DNA of 64,000 nucleotides from Calliopsis andreniformis (taxonomy: Eukaryota; Arthropoda; Insecta; Hymenoptera; Andrenidae), in contig NW_027480534.1 of NCBI RefSeq assembly GCF_051401765.1, positions 930,001-994,000 of the forward strand. Reading direction: 5' to 3'. Position 1 is the stretch's first letter, and every line of letters starts with the position of its first letter. Made by a program: the position numbers and the translations under genes. The notes beneath the pieces are model-generated. The model did not search any database, was not told the DNA's origin, and saw only the letters and a list, made by a program, of their open reading frames with translations. Positions 25,341 to 38,586 of this stretch are shown here, in pieces.

Positions 25341-27040
25341 TTGAGGATTGAGGATTGAGGATTGGGGATTGAGGATTGAAGACAGAGTATTGATGATTGA
25401 AAAATTGAAGATTGAGAATTGAGGGTTGAGGATTGAGGACGAGGACTGACGGTTGAGGATTGAGGTTTGAGGATTGAGGATTGAGGATTGAGGACTGAGG
25501 ATTGAGGATTGAGGTTTGAGGGTTGAGGATTGAGGTTTGAGGATTGAGGGTTGAAGATTGCGAATTGAGGATTGAGGATTGAGCATTGAGGTTTGGCTAT
25601 TGAGGATTGAGTATTGAGGATTGAGGATTGAAGATTGAGTATTGAGGATTGAGGATTGAAGATTGAGGACTGAGTGTTGAGGGTTGAGTGATGAGAACTG
25701 ATGTTTGTGGATTGAGATTTGAAGATTTAAGAATGGGGATTGAGTATTGAAAACTGTGAATTGAGGATATTCAATTGAGGGTTGAGGATTGACAATTGAT
25801 TTTTGAGGACTGAGGTCTGAAGATTCGGGATTCAGGGTTGAGGATTCGGGATTGAGGTTTGAGGACTGAGGATTGAAGATTGACGCCTGATGATTGAGGA
25901 CTGAGGCTTGAGGATTGAGGATTGAGCTTCGAGGATTGAAGATTGAGGACTGGGGATTGAGGATTGAAGATTGAGGATTAAGGATTGAGGATTGGGGATT
26001 GAGGATATAGGATTGGAGATTGACTATTGAGGATTCAAGATTGAGGATTGAGGATTGAGGATTGAGAATTGAGGATGAGGACTGAGGGTTGAGGATTGAG
26101 GTTTGAGGAACGAGGATTGAGGATTGAGGATTGAGGACTGTGGATTGACTGTTGTGTATTGAAGATTGAGGGTTGATGACTGAGGATCGAGGATTGAGGA
26201 TTGAGGATTAAGGATTGAGGACTGAGGCTTGAGGATTGAGGACTGAGGATTAAGGTTTGAGGATTGGAGATTGAGGATCTAGAAATTGAAGATTGATTAT
26301 TGAGGATTCAAGATTGAGGATAGAGGATTGAGTATTGAGAATTGAGAATTGAGGATGAGGACTGAGGTTTGTGGATTGAAGTTTGAGAAACGAGGATTGA
26401 AGATCGAGGATTGAGGACTGAGTATTGACGATTGAGTATTGAAGATTGAGGATTGATGGCGGAGGATTGAGGATTGAGGATTGAGGATTGAGGATTGAGG
26501 ACTGAGGCTTGAGGATTGAGGATTGAGCACTGAGGATTGCAGGTTGAGGACTGGGGATTGAGGATTGAAGATTGAGGATTAAGGATTGAGGATTGGGGAT
26601 TGAGGATCTAGGATTGGAGATTGATTATTGAGGATTCAAGATTGAGGATTGAGTATTGAGGATTGAGAATTGAGTATTGAGGATTGAAGATTGAGGGTTG
26701 AGGATTGAGGTTTGAGGATTGAGGGTTGAAGATTACGGATTGAGGATTGAGGGTTGAGGATTGAGGATTGGATATTGAGGATTGAGTATTGAGGTTTGAA
26801 GATTGAAGATTGAGGATTGAGGATTGAGGATTGACGATTGAGGACTGAGTGTTGAGGGTTGAGTGATGAGAACTGATGTTTGTGGATTGAGATTTGAAGA
26901 TTTAAGAATGGGGATTGAGTACTGAAAACTGTGAATGGAGGATATTCTATTGAGGATTGAGGATTGACAATTGATTTTTGAGGACTGAGGTCTGAATATT
27001 CAGGATTCAGGATTGAGGATTCGGGATTGAGGTTTGAGGA
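25341..27040 (+). repeat. Array region 9: mixed heptamers with two A boxes and D modules
   Basis: A boxes start at 25766 (GATATTCAATTG variant) and 26941. D modules lie at 26276 and 26605. Both A boxes have the lead-in GAAGATTTAAGAATGGGG, which also precedes boxes at 14659, 33045, 35331, 37426 and 47907. The stretch 25.3-25.6 kb has the GATTGAAAAATTGAAG and GACGAGGACTGACGG motifs that usually follow B modules. No gene is seen. Confidence 0.85.
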
Positions 27041-30000
27041 CTGAGGATTGAGGGTTGAGGGTTGAGGATTGAAGATTGACGCCTGAGGATTGAGGACTGA
27101 GGCTTGAGGATTGAGGATTGAGCATCGAGGATTGAAGATTGAGGACTGGGGATTGAGGATTGAAGATTGAGGATTAAGGGTTGAGGATTGGGGACTCAGG
27201 ATCTAGGATTGGAGATTGATTATTGAGGATTCAAGATTGAGGATTGAGGATTGAGGATTGAGAATTGAGAATTGAGGATGAGGACTGAGGGTTGAGGATT
27301 GAGGTTTGAGAAACGAGGATTGAGGATTGAGGATTGAGGACTGTGGATAGACGATTGTGTATTGAAGATTGAGGATTGATGACTGAGGATTGAGGACTGA
27401 GGATTGAGGATTGAGGATTGAGTACTGAGGCTTGAGGATTGAGGATTGAGGATTAAGGTTTGAGGATTGGGGATTGAGGATCTAGGATTGGAGATTGATT
27501 ATTGAGGATTCAAGATTGAGGATAGAGGATTGAGGATTGAGAATTGAGAATTGAGGATGAGGACTGAGGTTTGTGGATTGAGGTTTGAGGAACGAGGATT
27601 GAAGATCGAGGATTGAGGACTGAGTATTGACGATTGAGGATTGAAGATTGATGATTGATGACGGAGGATTGAGGATTGAGGATTGAGGATTGAGGATTGA
27701 GGACTGAGGCTTGAGGATTGAGGATTGATGATTTAGGATTGAGGATTGAGGATTGAGGATTGAGGATAGAGGATTGAAGATTGAGTATTGAGAATTGAAG
27801 ATTGAGAATTGAGGATTGAGGATTGAACATTGAGGACTGAGTGTTGAGGGTTGAGTGGTGAGAATTGATGTTTGTGGATAGAGGTTTGAAGATTGCAGAT
27901 TGAGTATTGAGTATTGGATACCCTGAATTGAGGATATTCTATTGAGGATTGAGTATTGACGACTGATTGTTGAGGACTGAGGGCTGGAGATTGAGGATTC
28001 ACGATTGAGGATTCAGAGTTAAGGTTTGGGGACTGAGGACTGAGGATTTAAGATTGAGTATTAAGGATTGAAGGTTGAGGATTGAGGATTGGGTATTGAG
28101 GATTGAGGAATGAGGATTGAGGATTGAGGATTGAGGATTGCGGATTGAAGATTGAGTATTGAGGATTGAAGGCTGACGGTTGAGGATTGAGGATTGAGGA
28201 TTGAGGATTGAGGATTGAGGATTGACGCTTGAGGATTGAGGACTGAGTCTTGAGGATTGAGGATTGAGCATCGAGGATTGAAGGTTGAGGACTGAGGATT
28301 GAGGATTGAAGATTGAGGATTAAGGATTGAGGATTGGTGATTGAGGATCTAGGACTGGATATTGATTATTGAGTATTCAAGATTGAGGATTGAGGATTGA
28401 GGATTGAGAATTGAGAATTGAGGATGAGGACTGAGGGTTGAGGGTTGAGGTTTGAGGAACGAGGATTGAGGATTGAGGCTTGAGGACTGAGGATTGACGA
28501 TTGAGTATTGAAGATTGAGGATTGATGACTGAGGGTTGAGGATTGAGGATTGAGCATTGAGGATTGAAGATTGAGGACTGGGGATTGAGGACTGAAGATT
28601 GAGGATTAAGGATTGAGGATTGGGGATTGAGGATCTAGGATTGGAGATTGATTATTGAGGATTCAAGATTGAGGATTGAGGATTGAGGATTGAGAAATGA
28701 GAATTGAGGGTGAGGACTGAGGGTTGAGGATTGAGGTTTGAGGAACGAGGATTGAGGATCGAGGATTGAGGACTGAGGATTGACGATTGAGTATTGAAGA
28801 TTGAGGATTGAGGATTGAGGATTGAGGATTGAGGATTGAAGATTGAGTATTGAGGATTGAATATTGAGGATTGAGGATTGAGGATTGAGGATAGAGGATT
28901 GAAGATTGAGTATTGAGAATTGAAGATTGAGAATTGAGGATTGAGGATTGAACATTGAGGACTGAGTGTTGAGGGTTGAGTGGTGAGAATTGATGTTTGT
29001 GGATAGAGGTTTGAAGATTGCAGATTGAGTATTGAGTATTGGATACCCTGAATTGAGGATATTCTATTGAGGATTGAGTATTGACGACTGATTGTTGAGG
29101 ACTGAGGGCTGGAGATTGAGGATTCACGATTGAGGATTCAGAGTTAAGGTTTGGGGACTGAGGACTGAGGATTTAAGATTGAGTATTAAGGATTGAAGGT
29201 TGAGGATTGAGGATTGGGTATTGAGGATTGAGGAATGAGGATTGAGGATTGAGGATTGAGGATTGCGGATTGAAGATTGAGTATTGAGGATTGAAGGCTG
29301 ACGGTTGAGGATTGAGGATTGAGGATTGAGGATTGAGGATTGAGGATTGACGCTTGAGGATTGAGGACTGAGTCTTGAGGATTGAGGATTGAGCATCGAG
29401 GATTGAAGGTTGAGGACTGAGGATTGAGGATTGAAGATTGAGGATTAAGGATTGAGGATTGGTGATTGAGGATCTAGGACTGGATATTGATTATTGAGTA
29501 TTCAAGATTGAGGATTGAGGATTGAGGATTGAGAATTGAGAATTGAGGATGAGGACTGAGGGTTGAGGGTTGAGGTTTGAGGAACGAGGATTGAGGATTG
29601 AGGCTTGAGGACTGAGGATTGACGATTGAGTATTGAAGATTGAGGATTGATGACTGAGGGTTGAGGATTGAGGATTGAGCATTGAGGATTGAAGATTGAG
29701 GACTGGGGATTGAGGACTGAAGATTGAGGATTAAGGATTGAGGATTGGGGACTGAGGATCTAGGATTGGAGATTGATTATTGAGGATTCAAGATTGAGGA
29801 TTGAGGATTGAGGATTGAGAAATGAGAATTGAGGGTGAGGACTGAGGGTTGAGGATTGAGGTTTGAGGAACGAGGATTGAGGATCGAGGACTGAGGACTG
29901 AGGATTGACGATTGAGTATTGAAGATTGAGGATTGAGGATTGAGGATTGAGGATTGAGGATTGAAGATTGAGTATTGAGGATTGAATATTGAGGATTGAG

Positions 30001-31160
30001 GATTGAGGATTGGGGATTGAGCATCGAGGATTGAAGGTTGAGGACTGAGGATTGAGGATTGAAGATTGAGGATTAAGGATTGAGGATTGGTGATTGAGGA
30101 TCTAGGACTGGATATTGATTAGAGGATTCAAGATTGAGGATTGAGGATTGAGGATTGAGAATTGAGAATTGAGGATGAGGACTGAGGGCTGAGGGTTGAG
30201 GTTTGAGGAACGAAGATTGAGGATTGAGGCTTGAGGACTGAGGATTGACGATTGAGTATTGAAGATTGAGGATTGATGAATGAGGATTGAGGATTGAGGA
30301 TAGAGCATTGAGGATTGAAGATTGAGGACTGGGGATTGAGGACTGAAGATTGAGGATTAAGGATTGAGGATTGGGGATTGAGGATCTAGGATTGGAGATT
30401 GATTATTGAGGATTCAAGATTGAGGATTGAGGATTGAGGATTGAGAATTGAGAATTGAAGATGAGGACTGAGGGTTGAGGATTGAGGTTTGAGGAACGAG
30501 GATTGAGGATCGAGGATTGAGGACTGAGGATTGACGATTGAGTATTGAAGATTGAGGATTGATGACTGAGGATTGAGGATTGATGATTTAGGATTGAGGA
30601 TTGAGGATTGAGGATTGATGGTTGAGGGTTGTGTGTTGAATATTAAGGATTGAGGATTGATGATTGATGATTGAGTATTGAGGATTGGGGATTGGAGATT
30701 GAGCATTGATGATTGAAAAATTGAGGATTGAGTATTGAGGGTTGAGGATTGAGGACGAGGACTGACGGTTGAGGATTGAGGTTTGAGGTTTGAGGATTGA
30801 GGATTGTGGACTGAGGCTTGTGGATTGAGGATTGAGCATTGACGATTGAAGATTGAGGACTGGGGATTGAGGATTGAAGATTGAGGATAAAGGATTGAGG
30901 ACTTGGGATTGAGGATCTAGGATTGGAGATTGATTATTGAGGATTCAAGACTGAGGATTGAGTATTGAGAATTGAGAATTGAGAATTGAGGATGAGGACT
31001 GAGGGTTGAGGATTGAGGTTTGAGGAACGAGGATTGAGGATCGAGGATTGAGGACTGAGGATTGACGATTGAGTATTGAAGATTGAGGATTGATGACTGA
31101 GCATTGAGGATTGAGGATTGAGTATTGAGGATTGAGGATTGAAGATTGAGCATTGAAGAT
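27041..31160 (+). repeat. Array region 10: second D-rich block
   Basis: D modules start at about 27200, 27479, 28346, 28632, 29471, 29757, 30099, 30383 and 30914, and A-subtype boxes (GGATACCCTG) at 27933 and 29058. The block 27.31-28.64 kb is a copy of 19.32-20.84 kb. The offset is 7,988 bp at the first D and 7,800 bp from about 27.73 kb on, because 188 bp holding the C module at 19832 is absent here. Inside the region a 1,125-bp segment is tandemly duplicated. No gene is seen. Confidence 0.88.
27733..29985 (+). repeat. 1,125-bp tandem duplication (two near-identical copies)
   Basis: Landmarks repeat with an exact 1,125-bp offset: A-subtype boxes 27933 and 29058, D modules 28346 and 29471, D modules 28632 and 29757, and the GAGAAATGAGAATTGAGG variant at 28692 and 29817. 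The translated - strand reading at 27999-28271 is identical to that at 29124-29396 over 90 residues, so very few substitutions separate the copies. Boundaries are uncertain by tens of bases because the flanks are the same heptamer. It looks like one of the youngest events in the window. Confidence 0.88.
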
Positions 31161-33180
31161 TGAGGATTGAGGATTGAGGATTGAGGATTGAGGATTGAGG
31201 ATTGAAGATACAGTATTGAGAATTGAAGATTGAGAATTTAGGATTGAGGATTCAACATTGAGGACTGAGTGTTGAGGGTTGAGTGATGAGAATTGATGTT
31301 TGTGGATAGAGATTTGAAGATTGCAGATTGAGTATTGAGTATTGAAAACTGTGAATAGAGGATATTCTATTGAGGATTGAGGATTGACAACTGATTGATG
31401 AGGACTGAGCGCTGAAGGTTGAGGATTCAGTATTGAGGATTCAGAATTGAGGTTTGAGGGCTGAGGATTGAGGATTGAAGATTGAGTATTGATGATTGAA
31501 GATTGCAGGTTGAGTATTGATTACTGAAAACTGTGAATTGAGGATATTCTATTGAGGATTGAGGACTGACAACTGATTGTTGAGGACTCAGGGCTGAAGA
31601 TTGAGGATTCAGAGTTGAGAATTCGGGATTGGGGTTTGAGGACTGAGGATTGAGGATTGAAGATTGAGTATTGAGGATTGATGATTGCAGATTGAGTATT
31701 GAGTATTGAAAACTGTGAAATGAGGATATTCTATTGAGGATTGAGGATTGACAACTGATTGTTGAGGACTGAGGGCTGAAGATTGAGGATTCAGTATCGA
31801 GGTTTCAAAATTGAGGTTTGAGGACTGAGGATTGAGAATTGAAGATTGAGTATTGAGAATTGAAGATTGAGGATTGAGGATTGAGTATTGAGGATTGAGG
31901 ATGAGGGCTGAGGATCGAGGATGGAGGATGAGGGCTGAGGGTTGAGGATTGAGGATTGAGGATGAGGTTTGAGGGTTGAGGATTGAGGATTGAGTATTGA
32001 AGAATGAGGACTGAGTGTAGAGTGTTGTGTGATGAGAATTGATGTTTGTGGATTGAGATTTGAAGATTGAAGATTGGGGACTGAGTATTGAAAACTGTGA
32101 ATTTAGGATATTCTATTGAGGATTGAGAATTGACAATTGATTTTTGAGGACTGAGGTCTGAAGATTGAGGATTCAGGATTGAGGATTCGGGATTGAGGTT
32201 TGAGGACTGAGGATTGAGGGTTGAGGATTGAGGATTGAGGACTGACGCTTGAGGATTGAGGGTTGAGGATGGAGCATTGAAGAGAGAGGGCTGAGTGTTG
32301 AGGATTGAGTGTTGAGAATTGGTCTTTGAGGGTAGAGATTTGATTATTGGATATTGCGGATTGAGTACAGAGCCATGGGAATTCAGGATATCATATTGAG
32401 TATTGAGAATTTAGGATTGATGTTTGAGGGTTGTGTGTTGAATATTGAGGATTGAGGATTGAGGATTGAGGATTGAGGATTGAGGATTGAAGACTGAGTA
32501 TTGATGATCGAAAAATTGAGGATTGAGTATTGAGGTTTGAGGATTGAGGACGAGGACTGACGGTTGAGAATTGAGGTTTGAGGATTGAGGATTGAGGTTT
32601 GAGGTCTGAGGCTTGAGGATTGAGGATTGAGCATTGAGGATTGCAGGTTGAGGACTGGGGACTGAGGATTGAAGATTGAGGATTAAGGATTGAGGATTGG
32701 GGATTGAGGATCTAGGATTGGATATTGATTATTGAGGATTCAAGATTGAGGATTGAGTATTGAGGATTCAGAATTGAGTATTGAGGATTGAAGATTGAGG
32801 GTTGAGGATTGAGGTTTGAGGATTGAGGATTGAAGATTGCGGATTGAGGATTGAGGGTTGAGGATTGAGCATTGGCTACTGAGGATTGAGTATTGAGGAT
32901 TGAGGATTGTAGATTGAGGATTGAGGATTGAGGATTGAAGATTGAGGACTGAGTGTTGAGGGTTGAGTGATGAGAACTGATGTTTGTGTATTGAGATTTG
33001 AAGATTTAAGAATGGGGATGGAGTATTGAAAGCTGTGAATTGAGGATATTCTGTTGAGGATTGAGGACTGACAATTGATTTTTGAGGACTGAGGTCTGAA
33101 GATTCAGGATTCAGGATTGAGGTTTCGGGATTGAGGTATGAGGACTGAGGATTGAGGGTTGAGGGTTGAGTATTGAGGAT
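31161..33180 (+). repeat. Array region 11: A triplet, A, B, D, A
   Basis: A boxes start at 31361, 31543 and 31725 (182-bp spacing) and 32107, a variant B box (GATATCAT) at 32387, D at 32709 and an A box at 33045. No C box lies between the triplet and the next A box; that interval is 382 bp instead of 257 plus 328, as if the C part had been removed. The stretch from 32.94 kb is copied at 47.80 kb. No gene is seen. Confidence 0.86.
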
Positions 33181-35480
33181 TGAGGATTGAGGATTGAGGA
33201 TTGAGGATTGGGGATTGAGGATCTAGGATTGGAGATTGATTATTGAGGATTCAAGATTGAGGATTGAGGACTGAGGATAGAGGATTGAGGATTGAGGATT
33301 GAAGATTGAGTATTGAGGATTGAAGTTTGAGGATTGAGGATTGAGGATTGACGATTGAGGATTGAGGATTGAGGGTTGAGGACTGAGGATTGGGGACTGA
33401 GGATTGAAGATTGAGGATTGAGGATTGAGGATTGAGGATTGAGGATTGAGGATTGAAGATACAGTATTGAGAATTGAAGATTGAGAATTTAGGATTGAGG
33501 ATTGAACATTGAGGACTGAGTGTTGAGGGTTGAGAGATGAGAATTGATGTTTGTGGGTAGAGATTTGAAGATTGCAAATTGAGTATTGAGTATTGAAAAC
33601 TGTCAATAGAGGATATTCTATTGAGGATTGAGGATTGACAACTGATTGATGAAGACTGAGCGCTGAAGGTTGAGGATTCAGGATTGAGGATTCAGAATTG
33701 AGGTTTGAGGGCTGAGGATTGAGGATTGGAGATTGAGTATTGAGGATTGAAGGTTGCAGATTGAGTATTGATTACTGAAAACTGTGAATTGAGCATATTC
33801 TATTGAGGATTGAGGATTGACAACTGATTGTTGAGGACTGAGGGCTAAAGATTGAGGATTCAGTATCGAGGATTCAGAATTGAGGTTTGAGGACAGAGGA
33901 TTGAGAATTGAAGATTGAGCATTGTTGATCGAAAAATTGATGATTCAGTATTGAGGGTTGAGGATTGAGGACGAGGACTGACGGTTGAGGATTGAGGTTT
34001 GAGGATTGAGGATTGAGGACTGAGGACTGAGGCTTGAGGATTGAGGATTGAGCATTGAGGATTGAAGATTGAGGACTGGGGATTGAGGATTGAAGATTGA
34101 GGATTAAGGATTGAGGATTGTGGATTGAGGATTGAGGACTGAGGATTGGGGACTGAAGATTGAAGATTGAGGAGTGAGGATTGAGGATTGAGGATTGAGG
34201 ATTGAGGATTGAGGATTGAGGATTGAAGATACAGTATTGAGAATTGAAGTTTGAGAATTTAGGATTGAGGATTCAACATTGAGGACTGAGTGTTGAGGGT
34301 TGAGTGATGAGAATTGATGTTTGTGGATAGAGATTTGAAGATTGCAGATTGAGTATTGAGTATTGAAAACTGTGAATGGAGGATATTCTATTGAGGATTG
34401 AGGATTGACAACTGATTGATGAGGACTGAGCGCTGAAGGTTGAGGATTCAGTATTGAGGATTCAGAATTGAGGTTTGAGGGCTGAGGATTGAGGATTGAA
34501 GATTGAGTTTTGAGGATTGAAGATTGCAGGTTGAGTATTGATTACTAAAAACTGTGAATTGAAGATATTCTATTGAGGATTGAGAATGGACAACTGATTG
34601 TTGAGGACTCAGGGCTGAAGATTGAGGATTCAGGGTTGAGGATTCAGGACTGGGGTTTGAGGACTGAGGATTGAGGATTGAAGATTGAGTATTGAGGATT
34701 GAAGATTGCAGATTGAGTATTGAGTATGGAAAACTGTGAAATAAGGATATTCTATTGAGGATTGAGAATTGACAACTGATTGTTGAGGACTGAGGGCTGA
34801 AGATTGAGGATTCAGTATCGAGGATTCAGAATTGAGGTTTGAGGACTGAGGATTGAGAATTGAAGATTGAGTATTGAGAATTGAAGATTGAGGATTGAGG
34901 ATTGAGTATTGAGGATTCAGGATGAGGGCTGAGGATCGAGGATGGAGGATGAGGGCTGAGGGTTGAGGACTGAGGTTTGAGTATTGAACCCTGCGAATTC
35001 AGGATATTCTATTGAGTATTGAGAATTGAGGATTGATGGTTGAGTATTGAGTACTGAGGATTGAGGGTTGAAGGTTGAGTATTGAGCATTCAGAATTGAG
35101 GTTTGAGGACTGATGATAGAGGATTGAAGTTTGAGTATTGGGGATTGAAGATTGAGGACTGAGGATTGAGGATTGAGGATTCAGGATGAGGTCTGAGGGT
35201 TGAGGATTGAGGGTTGAGGATTGAAGATTGAGGACTGAGTGTTGAGGGTTGAGTGATGAGAACTGATGTTTGTGGATTGAGATTTGAAGATTTAAGAATG
35301 GGGATTGAGTATTGAAAACTGTGAATTGAGGATATTCTATTGAGGATTGAGGATTAACAATTGATTTTTGAGGACTGAGGTCTGAAGATTCAGGATTCAG
35401 GATTGAGGATTCGGGATTGAGGTTTGAGGACTGATGATTGAGGGTTGAGGATTGAGGATTGAAGATTGACGCCTGAGGAT
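33181..35480 (+). repeat. Array region 12: A pair, A triplet, C, A
   Basis: D is at 33220. A boxes start at 33612 and 33794 (variant CATATTCT), then 34382, 34564 and 34746, a C box at 35003 and an A box at 35331. Spacings 182, 182, 257 and 328 match the super-unit, but the closing B module is absent. The segment 32.94-33.85 kb matches 47.80-48.71 kb with a constant 14,862-bp offset at four landmarks. No gene is seen. Confidence 0.87.
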
Positions 35481-37200
35481 TGAGGACTGAGGCTTGAGGA
35501 TTGATGATTGAGCATCGAGGATTGAAGATTGAGGACTGGGGATTGAGGATTGAAGATTGGGGATTAAGGATTGAGGATTGGGGATTGAGGATCTAGGATT
35601 GGAGATTGATTATTGAGGATTCAAGATTGAGGATTGGGGATTGAGGATTGAGAATTGAGAATTGAGGATGAGGACTGAGGGTTGAGGATTGAGGTTTGAG
35701 GAACGAGAATTGAGGATTGAGGATTGAGGACAGTGGATTGACGATTGTGTATTGAAGATTGAGGATTGATGAACGAGGATTGAGGATTGAGGATTGAGGA
35801 TTGAGGATTGAGGACTGAGGCTTGAGGATTGAGAATTGAGGATTAAGGTTTGAGGATTGGGGATTGAGGATCTAGGATTGGAGATTGAATATTGAGGATT
35901 CAAGATTGAGGATAGAGGATTGAGGATTGAGAATTGAGAATTGATGATGAGGACTGAGGTTTGAGGATTGAGGTTTAAGGAACGAGGATTGAGGATCGAG
36001 GATTGAGGACTGAGTATTGACGATTGAGTATTGAAGATTGAGGATTGATGAGGGAGGATTGAGGATTGAGGATTGAGGATTGAGGATTGAGGACTGAGGC
36101 TTGATGGTTGAGGATTGAGTATTAAGGTTTGAGGATTGGGGATTGAGGATCTAGTGTTGGAGATTGATTATTGAGGATTCAAGATTGAGGATAGGGGATT
36201 GAGGATTGAGAATTGAGAATTGAGGATGAGGACTGAGGGTTGTGGATTGAGGTTTGAGGAACGAGGATTGAGGGTCGAGGATTGAGGACTGAGTATTGAC
36301 GATTGAGTATTGAAGATTGAGGATTGATGACGGAGGATTGAGGATTGAGGATTCAGTATTGAAGATTGAGGATTGATGATTTAGGATTGAGGATTGAGGA
36401 TTGAGGATTGAGGATAGAGGATTGACGATTGAGTATTGAGTATTGAAGGTTGAGGATTGAGGATTGAGGATTGAGGATTGGGGATTGAGATACAGTATTG
36501 AGAATTGAAGATTGAGAATTGAGGATTGGGGATTGAACATTGAGGACTGAGTGTTGAGGGTTGAGTGATGAGAATCGATGTTTGTGGATAGAGGTTTGAA
36601 GATTGCAGATTGAGTATTGGTTATTGAATACCCTGAATTGAGGATATTCTATTGAGGGTTGAGTATTGATGACTGATTGTTGATTACTGAGGGCTGAAGA
36701 TTGAGGATTCAGGATTGAGGATTCAGAGTTGATGTTTGGGGACTGAGGACTGAGGATTGAAAATTGAGTATTGAGGATTGAAGATTGAGGATTGAGGATT
36801 GAGGATTGAGGATTGAGGATTGAGGATGATGGCTGAGGTTTGAGGATTGAGGTTTGAGAACTGAGGACTGAGGATTGAGGATTGAGAATTGAGGATTGAG
36901 GATTGAGGGCTGAAGACTGAGGATTGGGTCTTGAGGACTGAGGAATGAGGATTGAGGATTGAGGATTGAGGATTGAGGATTGAAGATTGAGTATTGAGGA
37001 TTGAAGACTGACGGTTGAGGATTGAGCATTGAGGATTGAGGATTGAGGATTGAGGATTGAAGATTGAGGGTTGATGATTGAGGTTTGAGGATTGAGGATT
37101 GAAGATTGCGGATTGAGGATTGAGGATTGAGGATTGAGGATTGAGGATTGAAGATTGAGTATTGAGCATTGAGGATTGAGGGTTGAGGATTGAGGTTTGA
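35481..37200 (+). repeat. Array region 13: D units at 279-bp spacing
   Basis: D modules start at 35590, 35869 and 36148, exactly 279 bp apart. An A-subtype box (GAATACCCTG lead-in) lies at 36643. The stretch 36.72-37.15 kb has GATGATGGCTGAGG, GGGCTGAAGACTGAGG and GAAGACTGACGGTTGAGG in an order that resembles 42.05-42.21 kb and 57.00-57.20 kb. No gene is seen. Confidence 0.85.
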
Positions 37201-38586
37201 GGATTGAGGGTTGAAGATTGCGGATTGAGGATTGAGAATTGAGGATTGAGGATTGGCTATTGAGGATTGAGTATTGAGGATTGATGATTGAAGATTGAGG
37301 ATTGAGGATTGAGGATTGAAGATTGAGGACTGAGTGTTGAGGGTAGAGTGACGGGAACTGATGTTTGTGGATTGAGATTTGAAGATTTAAGAATGGGGAT
37401 TGAGTATTGAAAACTGTGAATTGAGGATATTCTATTGAGGATTGAGGATCGACAATTGATTCTTGAGGACCGAGGTCTGAAGATTCAGGGTTCAGGATTG
37501 AGTAATCGGGATTGAGGTTTGAGAACTGAGGATTGAGGGTTGAGGATTGAGGATTGAAGATTGACGCCTGAGGATTGAGGACTGAGGCTTGAGGATTGAG
37601 GATTGAGCATCGAGGATTGAAGGTTGAGGACTTGGGATTGAGGATTGAAGATAGAGGATTAAGGATTGAGGATTGGGGATTGAGGATCTGGGATTGGAGA
37701 TTGATTATTGAGGATTCAAGATTGAGGATTGAGGATTGAGGATTGAGAATTGAGAATTGAGGATGAGGACTGAGGGCTGAGGATTGAGGTTTGAGGAACG
37801 AGGATTGAGGATTGAGGATTGAGGACTGTGGACTGACGATTGTGTATTGAAGATTGAGGATTGATGACTGAGGATTGAGGATTGAGGATTGATGACTGAG
37901 GACTGAGGATTGAGGATTGAGGATTGAGGATTCAGGATTGAGGATTGAGGATTGAAGACTGAGTATTGATGATTGAAAAATTGAAGATTGAGTATTGAGG
38001 GTTGAGGATTGAGGACGAGGACTGACGGTTGAGGACTGGGGATTGAGGATTGAAGATTGAGTATTATGGATTGTGGATTGGGGATTGAGGATCTAGGATT
38101 GGAGATTGATTATTGAGGATCCAAGATTGAGGATTGAGTTTTGAGGATTGAGAATTGAGAATTGTGGATGAGGACTGTGGGTTGAGGATTGTGGTTTGAG
38201 GAACGAGGATTGAGGATTGAGGATTGAGGACTGAGGATTGACGATTGAGTATTGAAGATTGAGGATTGATGACTGAGGATTGAGGATTGAGGATTGAGGA
38301 TTGAGGATTGAGGATTGAAGATTGAGTATTGAGGATTGAATATTGAGGATTGAGGATTGAGGATTGAGGATTGAGGATTGAGGATTGAGGATTGAGGATT
38401 GAGGATTGAGGATTGAGGATTGAGTATTGAGGTCTGAGGATTGGGGACTGAGTATTGGAGATTGAGGATTGAGGATTGAGGATTGTGGATTGAGGATTGA
38501 GAATTGAAGATACAGTATTGAGAATTGAAGATTGAGAATTTAGGATTGAGGATTGAACATTGAGGACTGAGTGTTGAGGGTTGAGT
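37201..38586 (+). repeat. Array region 14: A box, two D modules and a pure run
   Basis: An A box starts at 37426. D modules lie at 37685 (variant GATCTGGG) and 38090 (GGATCCAAG subtype). An uninterrupted GGATTGA run follows at about 38342-38423, then GGAGATTGAGG and GAATTGAAGATACAG variants. No gene is seen. Confidence 0.85.
38342..38423 (+). repeat. Longest uninterrupted GGATTGA run noticed
   Basis: About 82 bp, or between 11 and 12 heptamers, match the consensus without a substitution. Other long pure runs are at about 12949-13011 and 63813-63868. Elsewhere a variant unit usually appears after one to six perfect copies. I did not check every run by computation. Confidence 0.8.

Noticed and set aside
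27999..28271. Identical 90-residue readings at 20199, 27999 and 29124 as conserved coding sequence
   Set aside because: Identity follows from recent DNA duplication (offsets 7,800 and 1,125 bp). Flanking stretches without long open frames are equally conserved.
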